Below, piece after piece: positions 30,053-40,485 of a stretch of 64,000 bases of DNA. Within the stretch, counting starts at the first letter, position 1. Each line of letters begins with the position of its first letter. The notes below the pieces were generated by a model, which had not been told where the DNA came from, ran no database searches, and saw nothing but the letters and a program-made list of their open reading frames with translations. The position numbers and the translations under genes are program-made. Source of the stretch: Halomonas elongata DSM 2581 (GTDB taxonomy: Bacteria > Pseudomonadota > Gammaproteobacteria > Pseudomonadales > Halomonadaceae); assembly GCF_000196875.2 (NCBI RefSeq), contig NC_014532.2:2480001-2544000 (forward strand), read 5' to 3'.

Positions 30053-30373
30053 ATGTACAAACTCGCTTTCTTCGTTCCCGAAGAGGACGCCGAGACCGTC
30101 AAGGAAGCCGTCTTCGCCACCGGAGCGGGACGCATCGGCGACTATGAGGCGTGCTGTTTCCAGACCCGGGGCACCGGGCAGTTCCGCCCCCTGGAGGGAG
30201 CCGACCCGCACATCGGTCGCGTCGGCGACCTGGAAAGGGTCAGCGAGCTCAAGGTCGAGCTCGTCTGTGACGACAGCCTCATCCACGACGCCGTGGCGGC
30301 ACTGCGACAGGCCCACCCCTACGAGGAACCGGCATTCGATGTGTGGCGCCTGGAGGACATCCAAGGAAGATAA
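30053..30373 (+). CDS. YqfO/NIF3 C-terminal-like protein
   Basis: This 106-residue protein resembles the small PII/CutA-like domain inserted in YqfO-type NIF3 proteins. It has the family features MYKLAFFVPEEDAETVKEAVF, GRIGDYEACCFQTRGTGQFRP and HPYEEPAFDVW near the C terminus. The family binds metals in some structures, but no function is established. The ribosome site is AGAGGA. It converges with the neighbouring Nudix gene, with a 2-nt gap. Confidence 0.85.
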   Translation: MYKLAFFVPEEDAETVKEAVFATGAGRIGDYEACCFQTRGTGQFRPLEGADPHIGRVGDLERVSELKVELVCDDSLIHDAVAALRQAHPYEEPAFDVWRLEDIQGR

Positions 30374-30375
30374 CC

Positions 30376-30933
30376 TCAGGCCGAGCCGAAATAACGTTCC
30401 CTGTCCTCCGGCGTGATATCGCTGACGTGCAACGGGTAGCTCCCTTCGCGGCGATCATCGTAGAAGTGACGCAGGGTCCGCTCGATGGTGGGAAACGCCA
30501 GTTCGTCCCAGGGAATTTCGCTCTCCTCGAACAACGCCACCTCGAGACTTTCCGGCCCGGCATCGAAGCCGCCATCGAGGTCGGCCAGGAATATCATGTA
30601 GACCTGATCGATATGCGGCAGGTTGATCAAGGTGTAGAGGCCGTGCAGCGCCACCTCGGCACAGGCCTCTTCCCGCGTCTCGCGGGCCGCCGCTTCCAGG
30701 GTGGTCTCGGCGTTTTCCATGAAGCCCGCCGGCAATGTCCAGTAGCCCTTGCGCGGTGCGATGGCACGCCGGCACAACAGGATTCGCGAGCCGCTGATCG
30801 GCAGCGTCCCGGCGATGATGCGCGGATTCTGATAATGGATGGTGCCGCAGGCGTCGCACATATAGCGCGGCCGATCGTCGCCCTCGGGAATAGCGAAGCG
30901 GACCGGCTGGCCACAATGGCTGCAAAAGTTCAT
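30376..30933 (-). CDS. Nudix hydrolase with zinc ribbon (NudC-like)
   Basis: This 185-residue protein has an N-terminal zinc ribbon (Cys4, Cys7, Cys26, Cys29) followed by a Nudix domain with the box starting at Gly70 ([21 protein letters not shown]). This layout fits a NudC-like or ADP-ribose-type pyrophosphatase. It lacks the N-terminal extension of full-length NudC (about 257 residues), so NADH pyrophosphatase activity is uncertain. A strong GGGAGGA ribosome site fixes the start. It diverges from a second Nudix gene 94 nt away. Confidence 0.85.
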   Translation of the reverse strand: MNFCSHCGQPVRFAIPEGDDRPRYMCDACGTIHYQNPRIIAGTLPISGSRILLCRRAIAPRKGYWTLPAGFMENAETTLEAAARETREEACAEVALHGLYTLINLPHIDQVYMIFLADLDGGFDAGPESLEVALFEESEIPWDELAFPTIERTLRHFYDDRREGSYPLHVSDITPEDRERYFGSA

Positions 30934-31027
30934 GGTCCTCCCTGACGAACCGAAAGCGCGCTCCCGGCCCGGACTTGACGCCGCGCTCGGCGACTGGGTA
31001 AAAGGGGTGAAACCCGACGGAAACACC

Positions 31028-31648
31028 ATGTTAGAAAAACTTCGCGAGCGCCTGCAAGCACATGCTCCTCGTCGCCTGCGGCTCGATCTGCCCCAGGCCG
31101 CCGTGCTGATCCCCCTGGTCGCCCGGCCGGAGCCGACACTACTGTTCACCCGCCGCGCCGCGCACCTCTCCACTCATAGTGGCCAGGTCGCCTTCCCTGG
31201 CGGCAAGCGCGAGTTCGACGACCCGGACCTGCTGGCCACCGCCCTGCGCGAATCCCGGGAAGAGATCGCCCTTCCCGCCGAACGCGTGGAAATCCTCGGA
31301 CGGCTCTCGGATGTCGTCTCGCTGCACGGCATCCTGGTGACGCCCTATGTCGGCGTGATTCCCCCCGACCTGCCGCTGACGCCGGATCCAAGCGAGCTGG
31401 ATGCCATCTTCGAGGTGCCGGTGCGTCGTTTCCTCGACGATCAGCGCACCCATACCGACGTGATCCGCGTCGACGAACGCGACTACTACGTACCCAGCTA
31501 TCGCCAGGACGAACATGTCATCTGGGGATTGTCGTCGATGATGCTGGTGGAACTGCTCGCCGAGGGATTCGGCATGCCGATCAGCCTCTTTCAACGGCCC
31601 GATGGCGAGTTGCGCCACCACCCCGCCCGCCGGATGTCTGCATCATGA
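31028..31648 (+). CDS. CoA pyrophosphatase (NudL-type Nudix hydrolase)
   Basis: This 206-residue Nudix protein has the CoA-specific NuCoA signature ([16 protein letters not shown] followed by VAFPGGK, residues 38-60) immediately before the Nudix box ([18 protein letters not shown]). Proteins with this pair cleave CoA and acyl-CoA to phosphopantetheine and 3',5'-ADP. The start [10 protein letters not shown] is preceded by only a weak ribosome site. Its end overlaps the next gene (ATGA), so they form a two-gene unit. Confidence 0.9.
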   Translation: MLEKLRERLQAHAPRRLRLDLPQAAVLIPLVARPEPTLLFTRRAAHLSTHSGQVAFPGGKREFDDPDLLATALRESREEIALPAERVEILGRLSDVVSLHGILVTPYVGVIPPDLPLTPDPSELDAIFEVPVRRFLDDQRTHTDVIRVDERDYYVPSYRQDEHVIWGLSSMMLVELLAEGFGMPISLFQRPDGELRHHPARRMSAS

Positions 31649-32295
31649 GCGACACGTCACGCCTCCCCGAAGCCCGTCTGGGCGAACTGATCGACAGCCT
31701 GGTCACCCAGGGCTGGTATGTGGGGCCATCCTTCCTGCCTGCGCCCCTGTGCAGCGCCTTGCATGCCGAGCTCGACGACATGACGGAACGCGATGCCCTG
31801 ATTGCCGCCGGTATCGGCCGTGGCGACAACCATCATCTGCGCCGCGATGTACGCGGTGACGCCATTCGCTGGCTGGACCGCGAGAGCCAGGCCCAGCGGC
31901 GTTATCTCGAGGCCATGGGCGATCTCCAGCGGGCCCTGAACCAGGCGCTGTTCCTGGGGCTCTTCGAGTACGAGGCCCATTTCGCCCACTACCCGCCGGG
32001 CGCCTTCTACCGACGCCACCTGGACAGCTTCCGGGGACGCGCCAATCGCGTGGTGTCCACGGTCGGCTACCTGACTCCCGACTGGCCCTCGGATGGCGGG
32101 GGCGAGATGGTCATCTACTCGCCGGACGACGACCGCGAGGTGGCGCGCGTCCGTCCCGAAGCCGGCACTTTCGTCTGCTTTCTCGCCGAAACGATTCCCC
32201 ACGAGGTGCTGCCGACCCGCTTGCCCCGGGCTAGCATCGCCGGCTGGTTCCGCCGCAACGCCTCACTGAACGGACTGATCGACCCGGCCAGCTGA
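31645..32295 (+). CDS. 2OG-Fe(II) oxygenase (SM-20/prolyl-hydroxylase type)
   Basis: This 216-residue protein has the double-stranded beta-helix iron site: His125 and Asp127 in RRHLDSF, the distal His186 in ETIPHEVLPT, and the 2-oxoglutarate-binding arginine Arg195 in PRASIAGWFR. FAHYPPGAFYRRHLDSF is the classic SM-20/PHD-like signature. It is likely to hydroxylate a protein or small molecule, but the substrate is unknown. It is coupled to the CoA pyrophosphatase gene by a 4-nt overlap. Confidence 0.9.
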   Translation: MSDTSRLPEARLGELIDSLVTQGWYVGPSFLPAPLCSALHAELDDMTERDALIAAGIGRGDNHHLRRDVRGDAIRWLDRESQAQRRYLEAMGDLQRALNQALFLGLFEYEAHFAHYPPGAFYRRHLDSFRGRANRVVSTVGYLTPDWPSDGGGEMVIYSPDDDREVARVRPEAGTFVCFLAETIPHEVLPTRLPRASIAGWFRRNASLNGLIDPAS

Positions 32296-32365
32296 TCACC
32301 GTTCAGTGGCCGCCCGCTTGCCGAAGCCGTGACCATTCCATACCGACGAGACCAACCCAGCATAT

Positions 32366-33229
32366 TCAATCCGCGCGGCGCTTCGAGACGGCCAGGCGGT
32401 CGCCCACGCGCAATTCCCGACCCTCGCCGGCCAGCAGGATCGCGTTCTGCCCGAAGAAAGCCCCCTTCATATCCGGCTGAGTCGCCATCTCGACCAACGT
32501 CTTGAGCGGCTCCTTGGGCGTCGGCGCCACGCCGCTATACTGATCCTGGGTGATGATCTTGCAACGCTTGCAGGGCTTGCGCAGGCCCAGGCGTACTCCA
32601 GCCTCGTCGTTGCCGAGTTCATCCCACTGGCGCTCGTCGAAGGCCTCTTCGCCCTGCACCACGATATTGGGCCGGAACCGGCTCATCGGCACCTCATCGA
32701 CCCCCTTGTCGGAGAGTCGCGCATTCAGCGCCGCGAGTGACGCCTCGGACGTCACCAGGAAGGAATAGCCATCGGCGAAACCGGTCTGGGCACTCTCGCC
32801 GCGCAGATGATCGGGGGCGATGTCACGTCGCTGATCATCGGGGAAGCGCACCAATCTCAGACGGCTTCCGCCGGGCCGGCCCAGCACCTCGGTCAACCAG
32901 GCGGAAGCCCGCGCGCCTTCATCCAGTGCCTCGCAGTCATCCTTCCAGATGCGAACCGCCAGCCGCGGTGCCGCCGCCTCGTTTCGCCCGAACTCGACGA
33001 CCAGCGGCTCGGCGGCATCGTCATGCTCGAGAATCAGCGCCTGCGGTTCGAGACGAACCCGCACCTGGGCCATGGCGGGCACTTCCCGTTGGGTCACGAA
33101 ACGGTTGTCGTCATCGATGATCATCCAGTGCCGGTCGAAGGCGAACCCTCGCGCCGTGATCGATGCCGTCTCCAGACCGATCCCGCGCAGCGACTTGACC
33201 GGATAGATGTTGAGCTGGGTAATGCGCAC
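32366..33229 (-). CDS. MOSC domain protein (YcbX-like, without ferredoxin domain)
   Basis: This 287-residue protein has the MOSC N-terminal beta-barrel (RITQLNIYPVKSLRGIGLETASITARGFAFDRHWMI) and the MOSC domain with the molybdenum-cofactor cysteine region LRKPCKRCKIITQDQYSG. YcbX-type proteins transfer electrons to N-hydroxylated substrates through the molybdenum cofactor. E. coli YcbX has an extra 2Fe-2S ferredoxin domain that is absent here. The start is GTG, supported by a GGGAGAGG ribosome site. Confidence 0.9.
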   Translation of the reverse strand: MRITQLNIYPVKSLRGIGLETASITARGFAFDRHWMIIDDDNRFVTQREVPAMAQVRVRLEPQALILEHDDAAEPLVVEFGRNEAAAPRLAVRIWKDDCEALDEGARASAWLTEVLGRPGGSRLRLVRFPDDQRRDIAPDHLRGESAQTGFADGYSFLVTSEASLAALNARLSDKGVDEVPMSRFRPNIVVQGEEAFDERQWDELGNDEAGVRLGLRKPCKRCKIITQDQYSGVAPTPKEPLKTLVEMATQPDMKGAFFGQNAILLAGEGRELRVGDRLAVSKRRAD

Positions 33230-33307
33230 CTTGCCTCTCCCTTGGCGAATTCGCGAACCCTGTATTTTACCAGCCCTTCCTTGCCGCTGCCCGTCACCAA
33301 GGCCTTA

Positions 33308-34003
33308 TCAAGGCTCGAGCGCCATGGCGACGGCGCTGCCGGCATGGATCGCCGTCGTGTCGTAGAGCGGCACCTGCGTGTCCGTCTGGTTGACCAGCAG
33401 GGCAATTTCGGTACAGCCGAGAATCACCGCCTCGACTCCCCGCTGGCGCAGCGACTCGATGATCTCGAGATACTCGGTCTTCGATCGCGGCTCGATCCGT
33501 CCCTGGCAAAGTTCTTCGTAGATGACCCGGTGGACCCGTTGCCGCTGCTCTTCCTCGGGCACCAGTACCTCGATGCCGAAACGCTCGGTCAGGCGGGCCT
33601 TGTAGAAGTCCTGCTCCATGGTGAAGCGGGTGCCCAGCAGGCCGACACGCCGCATGCCGTCGGCCACCAGCCGTTCTCCGGTGGCATCGGCGATATGCAG
33701 CAGCGGAATGTCGATGGCATCAGCCACCTCGGGTGCCACCTTGTGCATGGTATTGGTGGCGATCAGCAACATGTCCGCTCCGGCAGCCTCGATGCGACGA
33801 GCCTCCCGCGCCAGGATGCTCGCCATGGCCTCCCAGTCTCCCTGACGTTGCAGCACCTCGATCTCGGCAAAATCGACGCTGACCATCACCACCCGTGCCG
33901 AGTGCAAGCCACCCAATGACGCCTTGATCCCGGTATTGAGTGCCCGATAGTAACTCTCGGTGGATTCCCAGCTCATGCCGCCCAACAGGCCGATGGTTTT
34001 CAT
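33308..34003 (-). CDS. aspartate/glutamate racemase family protein (YgeA-like)
   Basis: This 231-residue protein begins MKTIGLLGGMSWESTESYYR, like the YgeA-type amino-acid racemases. The second catalytic cysteine is present (Cys197 in VILGCTEIALLV). The usual first cysteine is replaced by threonine (Thr83 in IATNTMHKVA), the same atypical Thr83/Cys197 pair described for the E. coli YgeA-type L-Asp/Glu racemase. It may interconvert aspartate or glutamate enantiomers with restricted specificity. It stands alone between the MOSC gene and an acetyltransferase gene. Confidence 0.87.
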   Translation of the reverse strand: MKTIGLLGGMSWESTESYYRALNTGIKASLGGLHSARVVMVSVDFAEIEVLQRQGDWEAMASILAREARRIEAAGADMLLIATNTMHKVAPEVADAIDIPLLHIADATGERLVADGMRRVGLLGTRFTMEQDFYKARLTERFGIEVLVPEEEQRQRVHRVIYEELCQGRIEPRSKTEYLEIIESLRQRGVEAVILGCTEIALLVNQTDTQVPLYDTTAIHAGSAVAMALEP

Positions 34004-34096
34004 CTCTCACTCCCTGATTTCCTGTATTGGCCCCTCGAATGTCATGCCCATGCTGTCGGACCCGCATTGCCTTCATGACTTGTCCACGAGTCAGGT

Positions 34097-34549
34097 TCAC
34101 AACAACGACATCGACATCAACCCATAGTGATCACGAGGCGTGAACCCGAGGCCATGGTAAAGACCCCGCGCGCGGTCATTCGACTTCTCTACCTCGAGGT
34201 GCAACGCCACAATACCGCTGTCACGCATCGTCTCCGCCAGCCGTACGAGCGCCTCTCTCCCCGCCCCCAGGCCACGCGCCTTCGGAATGACATACAGCTC
34301 ATCGATGAAGGCATCGCGACCGGCGAACTCGATCGAAAAGCCGAAGCACACCGCGAGATAACCGATCGGGTCTTCTCCAGCATATATCAGAAAGATATGC
34401 CCGTAGTGATCGTTCGCCAGTAGTGCGTTGACCGCCGTAATGCGCCGCTCCTCGGCAAGCGCCACTGCTTCTTCAGCATGAAAGGCGCGTACCAGTTCGA
34501 GTACGGTAGATAGATGATGTGGCTCGGCACGCCCAAGATGCACAGCCAT
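34097..34549 (-). CDS. GNAT-family N-acetyltransferase
   Basis: This 150-residue protein has a GNAT fold with the acetyl-CoA pyrophosphate loop in DELYVIPKARGLGAGREAL and the C-terminal motif LEVEKSNDRARGLYHGLGF. The target is unknown. MAVHLGRAEPHH is chosen as start because a GAGGGGG ribosome site precedes it. It lies just downstream of the terminator of the next gene. Confidence 0.85.
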   Translation of the reverse strand: MAVHLGRAEPHHLSTVLELVRAFHAEEAVALAEERRITAVNALLANDHYGHIFLIYAGEDPIGYLAVCFGFSIEFAGRDAFIDELYVIPKARGLGAGREALVRLAETMRDSGIVALHLEVEKSNDRARGLYHGLGFTPRDHYGLMSMSLL

Positions 34550-34606
34550 TGAGTGCCCCCTCGCCTCGACAGTGCCTGTTCCGCTGCCTGTTACAGCAAA
34601 CAAAAT

Positions 34607-34630
34607 GGCCACGGCGTCATCGCCGTGGCC
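34607..34630 (-). terminator. intrinsic terminator after the enoyl-CoA hydratase gene
   Basis: GGCCACGGCG and CGCCGTGGCC form a perfect 10-bp stem with a 4-base loop. On the minus strand it is followed by ATTTTGTTTG. It lies 30 nt after the enoyl-CoA hydratase stop. Confidence 0.75.
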
Positions 34631-34659
34631 GTCCGAGGCAGGGTGCCAGCAGCGCGGTG

Positions 34660-35433
34660 TCAGAAGTTCGGCTTGCGCTTCTCGACGAAGGCACTCATGC
34701 CCTCGGCCTGCTCCTCACCAGCGAAGCATAGCGCAAACAGGCTGTTTTCCAGGGCCAGGGCAGTATCCAGGTCCTGATCCAGGCCATCATGCACGGCCTG
34801 CTTGGCACTGCGCACCGCTTGCGGTCCATTGCCGCCGAGTTGCCGGGTCAGTTCGTCCACATAGGCCTCGAGCTCGTCCTGGGCCATGACGCGATTGACC
34901 AGCCCGATGCGCAGCGCCTCGGCGGCGTCGATCTTGCGGCCGGTGGTCACCAGATCCAGCGCCATGGCCGGCCCGACCCGCCTCGGCAAGCGTTGCGTGC
35001 CCCCGAAACCGGGAATCACGCCGAGCTGCACTTCGGGCTGCCCGAAGACGGCATTGTCGCTGGCCACCGCCCAGTCGCAGGCCAGGGCCAGTTCGCAGCC
35101 GCCGCCCAGGCAGAAGCCATTGACCAGGGCCACCACCGGCACCGGCAGGGTCTCCAGCCGCTTGATGGTCCGCAGTGCCTGGCCGGCGAAGTCGCGGGCC
35201 TGCTGCGGCGTCTTGCTGCGCATCTCGGTGATGTCGGCACCGGCCACGAAGGACTTCTCGCCGGCACCGGTGAGCAGCACGGCACGCAGGTCGTCACGCC
35301 CCTCGAGGTCGATCAGCAGACGTTCGAGTTCGGCGATCACCTCACTGTTCAAGGCATTGAGCGCCTTGGGACGATTGATGGTCAGACGCACGATGCCGGC
35401 GTTGTCCCGTACCTCGATCAACGGCTCGCTCAT
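34660..35433 (-). CDS. enoyl-CoA hydratase/isomerase
   Basis: This 257-residue crotonase-fold enzyme adds water to 2-enoyl-CoA in beta-oxidation or amino-acid breakdown. The oxyanion-hole blocks KSFVAGADITEM and NGFCLGGGCELALACDWAVA are present, with the catalytic glutamate in the second block and the following FGQPEVQLGVIPGFGGTQRL. The ribosome site is GAGGAG. Together with the upstream acyl-CoA dehydrogenase on the same strand it could form a short fatty-acid or branched-chain oxidation module; the 124-nt gap contains a palindrome. Confidence 0.92.
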   Translation of the reverse strand: MSEPLIEVRDNAGIVRLTINRPKALNALNSEVIAELERLLIDLEGRDDLRAVLLTGAGEKSFVAGADITEMRSKTPQQARDFAGQALRTIKRLETLPVPVVALVNGFCLGGGCELALACDWAVASDNAVFGQPEVQLGVIPGFGGTQRLPRRVGPAMALDLVTTGRKIDAAEALRIGLVNRVMAQDELEAYVDELTRQLGGNGPQAVRSAKQAVHDGLDQDLDTALALENSLFALCFAGEEQAEGMSAFVEKRKPNF

Positions 35434-35476
35434 GGTAGCTCCTCATGTTGTGAAACGACGATACATCGACCTCAAC

Positions 35477-35492
35477 CCTAGCGAACGCTAGG
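35477..35492. promoter_or_regulatory. palindrome, candidate operator
   Basis: CCTAGCGaaCGCTAGG is a 7-bp inverted repeat with a 2-bp centre, extended by imperfect AACC/GGTT arms. It lies 44 nt upstream of the enoyl-CoA hydratase ATG and 66 nt after the end of the acyl-CoA dehydrogenase gene. The size and symmetry fit a dimeric repressor, but no regulator gene is adjacent. Confidence 0.4.
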
Positions 35493-35557
35493 TTGGGCAG
35501 CAATCGCTCCTTTCGCAGGGTCCATCATCATGCGCCGATACAAGGAAGCCGGGCGGA

Positions 35558-37345
<1,788 letters not shown>

Positions 37346-37413
37346 GGTGACTCCTCGGCAGACAAAGACTGATGCACGAGCTTATTTTCACAACGCCTCA
37401 TGAACCATTATGC

Positions 37414-38796
37414 CTAGGTCGCACCCTTCGTGCCGACGTGCTTCTGGTCACCCTCGTAATAGGCGATATGAGCCTCATCGGGCCGCGGCGGTCCCATCAG
37501 GGGTTCGGCCACTTCCACATCGGGCACGGCCTGGGAGAGATCTTCCACATGCTCGTGCTCCAGTGCGCCTTGAACCCACTCATCGGTCACCGCCAGCTCT
37601 GCCCCCACCGCACTGAGCGGCGTGGCAGGCGAGAAGGGAGCGACCGGCACCGGCGCCGGACGCACGCTGCGTCGCCAGGCGAAGAACCCCACCAGCGCGA
37701 CGCCCAGCACTCCCATACACCAGAACAGCCCCTCGTTGCCGACGACCGCCATGACCGGCGAAATCACCGACGGACTCAGGGTCGACCCGATGGCGTTGAT
37801 CAGCAGCAGCCCCTGGCTCATGCGCACCAGGGCGCCGGCAGGGGCGCGGTCGGCGGCATGACCGACCGCAACCGGATACAGCGAGAACACCCCGCCGCCG
37901 AGCAGGAACAGCAAGCCGGCCAGGCCCCAGCCTCCCAGCGGCAGCCAGAGAATACCGACAGAAATCAGAACGCAGACGGCCCCCATCAGGATCAAGACCA
38001 TCTGCCGGTCATGACGATCCGACCAGCGGCCCACCGGATATTGCAGCAGCATGGCCCCGAGCACCACTACCGCCATCAACTGGCCGACCCGGTCGATACT
38101 ATAGCCGAGCCCCTGCAAATAAAGCGGCAACAGGGTGTAGACCGCCGCCACCGCCAACCCCGAGCCAAAGCTGCCCATCACGCCGGTGGGCGTCAGGGTG
38201 ATCAGGCGCAACGGTGACAGCGGCTCCGCTTTCTCCAGCAATGGCGTCACCCGGGGGATCATGGCCATGGGCAGCACCGAGAGCGCAGCCAGCATGCCGA
38301 TGATCATGAACGGCGCGGTGTCCCCCAAGGACTGGGCGACACCGAGCATCAATTGCCCCACCACGCCGGCGGCATACATGGCGATCATGTAGAGCGCCAA
38401 CAGGCGTCCCCGAACCCTCGCCTCGCCGGCGGCCAACAGCCAGCTCTCGATGACCAGGAAAACTCCGACCGTGGCCCAGCCACCGATCAGGCGAAGCACG
38501 AACCAGGCCGTAGGGTCAGCGAACAGGCCCTGCAGGAGAACGGCCACTGCCACCAGAGAGGCGAAGCTGCCATAGGCGCGAATGTGACCGATCGCCAACA
38601 GCAGGCGGTCATTGAATAGCGCACCCAGGGCCAGGCCGATGAAATAGGCCGACGATACCCAGCCGATGACTTGCGGCGAGTAACCGGCGGAATCCAGGCG
38701 CAGGGTGGTCAGGGTAGCGAGAGACCCGTTACCGATGGCGAGGATGAACAATCCCAGCAACGGTGCCAGGGCCATGAGCAGCAACTGCCGTGACAT
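37414..38796 (-). CDS. MFS transporter
   Basis: This 460-residue membrane protein has about twelve hydrophobic segments. It begins MSRQLLLMALAPLLGLFILAIG, and the loop between helices 2 and 3 has GALFNDRLLLAIGHIRAYG. QYPVGRWSDRHDRQMVL marks the loop of the second half. It ends with a hydrophilic tail of about 70 residues (from RRSVRPAPVPVAP) that contains Asp/Glu-rich sequence. The substrate is unknown. The ATG at 38796 is preferred over an upstream in-frame GTG. Confidence 0.88.
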   Translation of the reverse strand: MSRQLLLMALAPLLGLFILAIGNGSLATLTTLRLDSAGYSPQVIGWVSSAYFIGLALGALFNDRLLLAIGHIRAYGSFASLVAVAVLLQGLFADPTAWFVLRLIGGWATVGVFLVIESWLLAAGEARVRGRLLALYMIAMYAAGVVGQLMLGVAQSLGDTAPFMIIGMLAALSVLPMAMIPRVTPLLEKAEPLSPLRLITLTPTGVMGSFGSGLAVAAVYTLLPLYLQGLGYSIDRVGQLMAVVVLGAMLLQYPVGRWSDRHDRQMVLILMGAVCVLISVGILWLPLGGWGLAGLLFLLGGGVFSLYPVAVGHAADRAPAGALVRMSQGLLLINAIGSTLSPSVISPVMAVVGNEGLFWCMGVLGVALVGFFAWRRSVRPAPVPVAPFSPATPLSAVGAELAVTDEWVQGALEHEHVEDLSQAVPDVEVAEPLMGPPRPDEAHIAYYEGDQKHVGTKGAT

Positions 38797-38955
38797 GCAA
38801 GGCTCTCGTGGCAAGGGAAAGGAAAACGCCACGACTGGCGGCGTGGCGCGATATCGGGCCGACTATACGCCGGCTTTGCATGCCGGCCAAACAGTTTTCG
38901 CCCCCCTTGCGCCTTCACTTTCTTGCCATCATCGAGCCTGATCGAACCCGCCCGG

Positions 38956-39594
38956 TCATCGCTTCTGCAACAGTACGACATCGTCGGCATGAAAGGTCAC
39001 GTCCAGCTCGAAACGTCTCCCCAGCCATTGGAACGTCGACTCGGAGAAAAACGCCACATGCGAGGGATCACGAATATAATGCCAGTCGGCGAAAGCCTCG
39101 CGCGAACGCACGCGCTTGGTCATCAGCCCCAAGCAGCCACCGGGCCTCAGGTGGTCGAGCAGCCGCTCGATTTCCCTGCCCGGCGCGGCGAGGTGCTCGA
39201 CGACTTCGGTGGCGGTAATGAAATCATAGTCTCGCTGCCATACTGACGCGTCCGGTGCATAGAAGGGATCGAAGAGCGCCATCGAGTATCCGGCCTCCTC
39301 GAACATCACCGACAGGGTCGGCCCGGGCCCGGAGCCGAAATCGAGCCCTTGCGCACCGGGCGACAACCGGGCGACCAGCGGTGTGAACAAGCGCCCGAGG
39401 AAACGGCGATAACCGAGGTCGTCGGGATGGTTCTCATGCCGATCATAGACGGCCTTCTCCTCGGCCGTGGACAGGTGTTGCCATGCGGGCACAAAAACGA
39501 GCGCACAGTGTCTGCATGAAAGGTAGTCGCGTTCGTCATCGCAATGATAGTGCCCAGTATCGGGCGACGCGCATAGCGGACACGTCTGCATCAT
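38956..39594 (-). CDS. class I SAM-dependent methyltransferase with zinc ribbon
   Basis: This 212-residue protein begins with a CXXC-type zinc knuckle (CPLCASPDTGHYHCDDERDYLSCRHC) followed by a methyltransferase core with the SAM motif GLDFGSGPGPTLSVMFEEAGY and TATEVVEHL. This layout is common in methyltransferases of unknown substrate. It is transcribed away from the VOC-protein gene, with the two starts only 39 bp apart, so the promoters must overlap. Confidence 0.85.
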   Translation of the reverse strand: MMQTCPLCASPDTGHYHCDDERDYLSCRHCALVFVPAWQHLSTAEEKAVYDRHENHPDDLGYRRFLGRLFTPLVARLSPGAQGLDFGSGPGPTLSVMFEEAGYSMALFDPFYAPDASVWQRDYDFITATEVVEHLAAPGREIERLLDHLRPGGCLGLMTKRVRSREAFADWHYIRDPSHVAFFSESTFQWLGRRFELDVTFHADDVVLLQKR

Positions 39595-39633
39595 CGTATT
39601 CTCTTGCTGGAAACATCGTTGAAGGAGACATGC

Positions 39634-40014
39634 ATGCTGTCAGGTCTGGACCATCTGGTCATCACCGTGACCGATATTTCCCGCGCCGTGGACTTTTACA
39701 GTCGGGTCCTCGGGCTAGATGTACGCTATCGCGACCGGGAACGCGTTGACCTGATGCTCGGCGACATGGCGCTGCGCCTGCATTGGACCGCCACCGACAT
39801 CGAACCCCGTGCCGCCACGCCGACACCGGGCAGCCTGGACCTGTGCCTGCGCAGCCAATTGCCCCTGGATGAAGTGCACCGCCATCTGGAGGCCCTGTCG
39901 GTGGACGTGGAACTGGGTCCCGTCAAGCGTCAGGGCGCCACCGGCGAACTCGAGTCCCTTTACCTGCGCGACCCGGACGGCAACCTGCTGGAAATCAGCC
40001 GGCCGTTGCGTTGA
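39634..40014 (+). CDS. VOC-family (glyoxalase/dioxygenase fold) protein
   Basis: This 126-residue vicinal-oxygen-chelate protein is similar to small glyoxalase-I or fosfomycin-resistance-like proteins. The N-terminal metal-site half GLDHLVITVTDISRAVDFYSRVLGL and the C-terminal glutamate motif LYLRDPDGNLLEISRP are both present. The reaction is unknown. The GAAGGAGA ribosome site fixes the start at MLSGLDHL. Confidence 0.88.
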   Translation: MLSGLDHLVITVTDISRAVDFYSRVLGLDVRYRDRERVDLMLGDMALRLHWTATDIEPRAATPTPGSLDLCLRSQLPLDEVHRHLEALSVDVELGPVKRQGATGELESLYLRDPDGNLLEISRPLR

Positions 40015-40104
40015 CACCAGAGACCGCGCCCGGTGGCATCGGCCGTGGTGCCAGGTATCATGACCCGGGCAACCATCACGCTCACTCACCTTCAAGGATG
40101 ACCG

Positions 40105-40482
40105 ATGAACGAGAACTCATCCCAAGACTCCGTAGTCGTCGAGTCCAATCCCAGGCCCGATACGACCATTCCCATGGTCATTTACGCGCTACATCTGGCA
40201 GGCATCGTCACCGGCGGTCTGACCGCCCTGGTCGGCGTGGTGATCGCCTATGTCTATCGCGGCAAGGGGCCCGACTGGCTCGACGAACACTATCGCTATC
40301 AGATCCGCACCTTCTGGATCGGGCTGGTCTACTTCGCCGTATCCGGCTTGCTGACCTTCATCCTCATCGGCTTTGTCACCTGGCTGCTGGCCGTGATCTG
40401 GCTGGTCATCCGTTGCGTCAAGGGATTCAAGGGCCTGCAGGAACACCGCAAGCCGGAAAATGTGGACACCTGGCTGGTCTGA
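40105..40482 (+). CDS. DUF4870-type membrane protein
   Basis: This 125-residue protein has three predicted membrane helices, with a central basic and aromatic segment (GKGPDWLDEHYRYQIRTFWIG) typical of the small DUF4870/YqjE-like integral membrane family, whose function is unknown. AAGGA lies 7 nt before the ATG. It is followed 3 nt later by the acyltransferase gene, so the two probably form one transcription unit. Confidence 0.75.
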   Translation: MNENSSQDSVVVESNPRPDTTIPMVIYALHLAGIVTGGLTALVGVVIAYVYRGKGPDWLDEHYRYQIRTFWIGLVYFAVSGLLTFILIGFVTWLLAVIWLVIRCVKGFKGLQEHRKPENVDTWLV

Positions 40483-40485
40483 CCC

